A DNA stretch of 14,584 bases from JAJDIA01 sp031555145 (lineage in GTDB: Bacteria; Bacteroidota; Bacteroidia; Bacteroidales; Tannerellaceae). The stretch lies in the NCBI GenBank assembly GCA_031555145.1, contig JAVBUR010000121.1, forward strand, positions 1 through 14,584, in the 5' to 3' direction. The notes below the pieces were generated by a model that saw only the letters and a list, made by a program, of their open reading frames with translations, was not told where the DNA came from and did no database searches. Each line of letters opens with the position of its first letter. The stretch's first letter is position 1. Positions 14,518 to 14,584 of the stretch are shown piece after piece. The translations under genes and the position numbers were made by a program.

Positions 14518-14584
14518 TTAGAAACTAACTTTCAATCGCATAGACATCTGGCGGCCAAAACCGTAGAACACACGGTAAGCCGTG
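14518..14584 (-). CDS. TonB-dependent receptor, C-terminal end only (runs out of window)
   Basis: Reading the minus strand from the window edge, an open frame ends in TAYRVFYGFGRQ, then MSMRLKVSF and a TAA stop (14518-14520). Short alternating aromatic strands ending in a terminal Phe are the signature of the last beta-strands of a SusC-like or other TonB-dependent outer-membrane receptor. Only 21 codons are visible. The stop is 21 bases before the lipoprotein start, so the two genes should be co-transcribed. Whether it is of the SusC subfamily cannot be judged. Confidence 0.75.
   Translation of the reverse strand, partial: TAYRVFYGFGRQMSMRLKVSF

Overview
The window reads as a stretch of chromosome from a Bacteroidales bacterium, most likely Parabacteroides or a close relative in Tannerellaceae. 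The evidence is the 16S rRNA 5' end on the minus strand at 1-360, whose text resembles what I remember of Parabacteroides sequences; a SusC/SusD pair; Bacteroidetes-type promoters with TAnnTTTG -7 boxes; and families typical of the phylum (DUF4831, POT transporter, HU-CCDC81/SPOR protein, Pif1-like helicase with TPRs). The species cannot be settled by eye.

Layout. (1) 1-925: the start of an rRNA operon running leftward off the window, with its leader and promoter (to about 580), then a gene-free stretch holding four tandem 22-bp palindromic units (728-818). (2) 926-5667, minus strand: an outer-membrane nutrient uptake pair, susC-like then susD-like, with no glycosidase, sensor or sigma/anti-sigma gene beside it. 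(3) 5880-6905, plus strand: a NodB-type polysaccharide deacetylase, divergent from susC. (4) 7003-9618, minus strand: a DUF4831 exported protein followed after 24 bases by a POT/PTR2 proton-peptide transporter, with a strong promoter in front and a strong intrinsic terminator behind. (5) 9717-12764, plus strand: an HU-fold DNA-binding/transmembrane/SPOR protein followed after 24 bases by a Pif1/Dda-type SF1 helicase with C-terminal TPRs. Its -7 box lies so close to the ATG that the mRNA is probably leaderless. (6) 12901-14584, minus strand: the last codons of a TonB-dependent receptor, then a lipoprotein built from at least three imperfect repeats, ending in a clear intrinsic terminator.

Working picture. 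Most of the window concerns the envelope: two separate TonB-linked uptake loci, an inner-membrane peptide importer with an exported partner of unknown role, and a deacetylase. The exception is the HU-SPOR/helicase pair, which appears to join chromosome binding to peptidoglycan at the division site. The least described items are the repeat lipoprotein paired directly with a TonB receptor (no SusD between them), the HU-SPOR/helicase operon, and the palindromic array beside the rRNA operon. I see no phage, transposon, CRISPR, tRNA or clearly transferred segment, and no broken genes.
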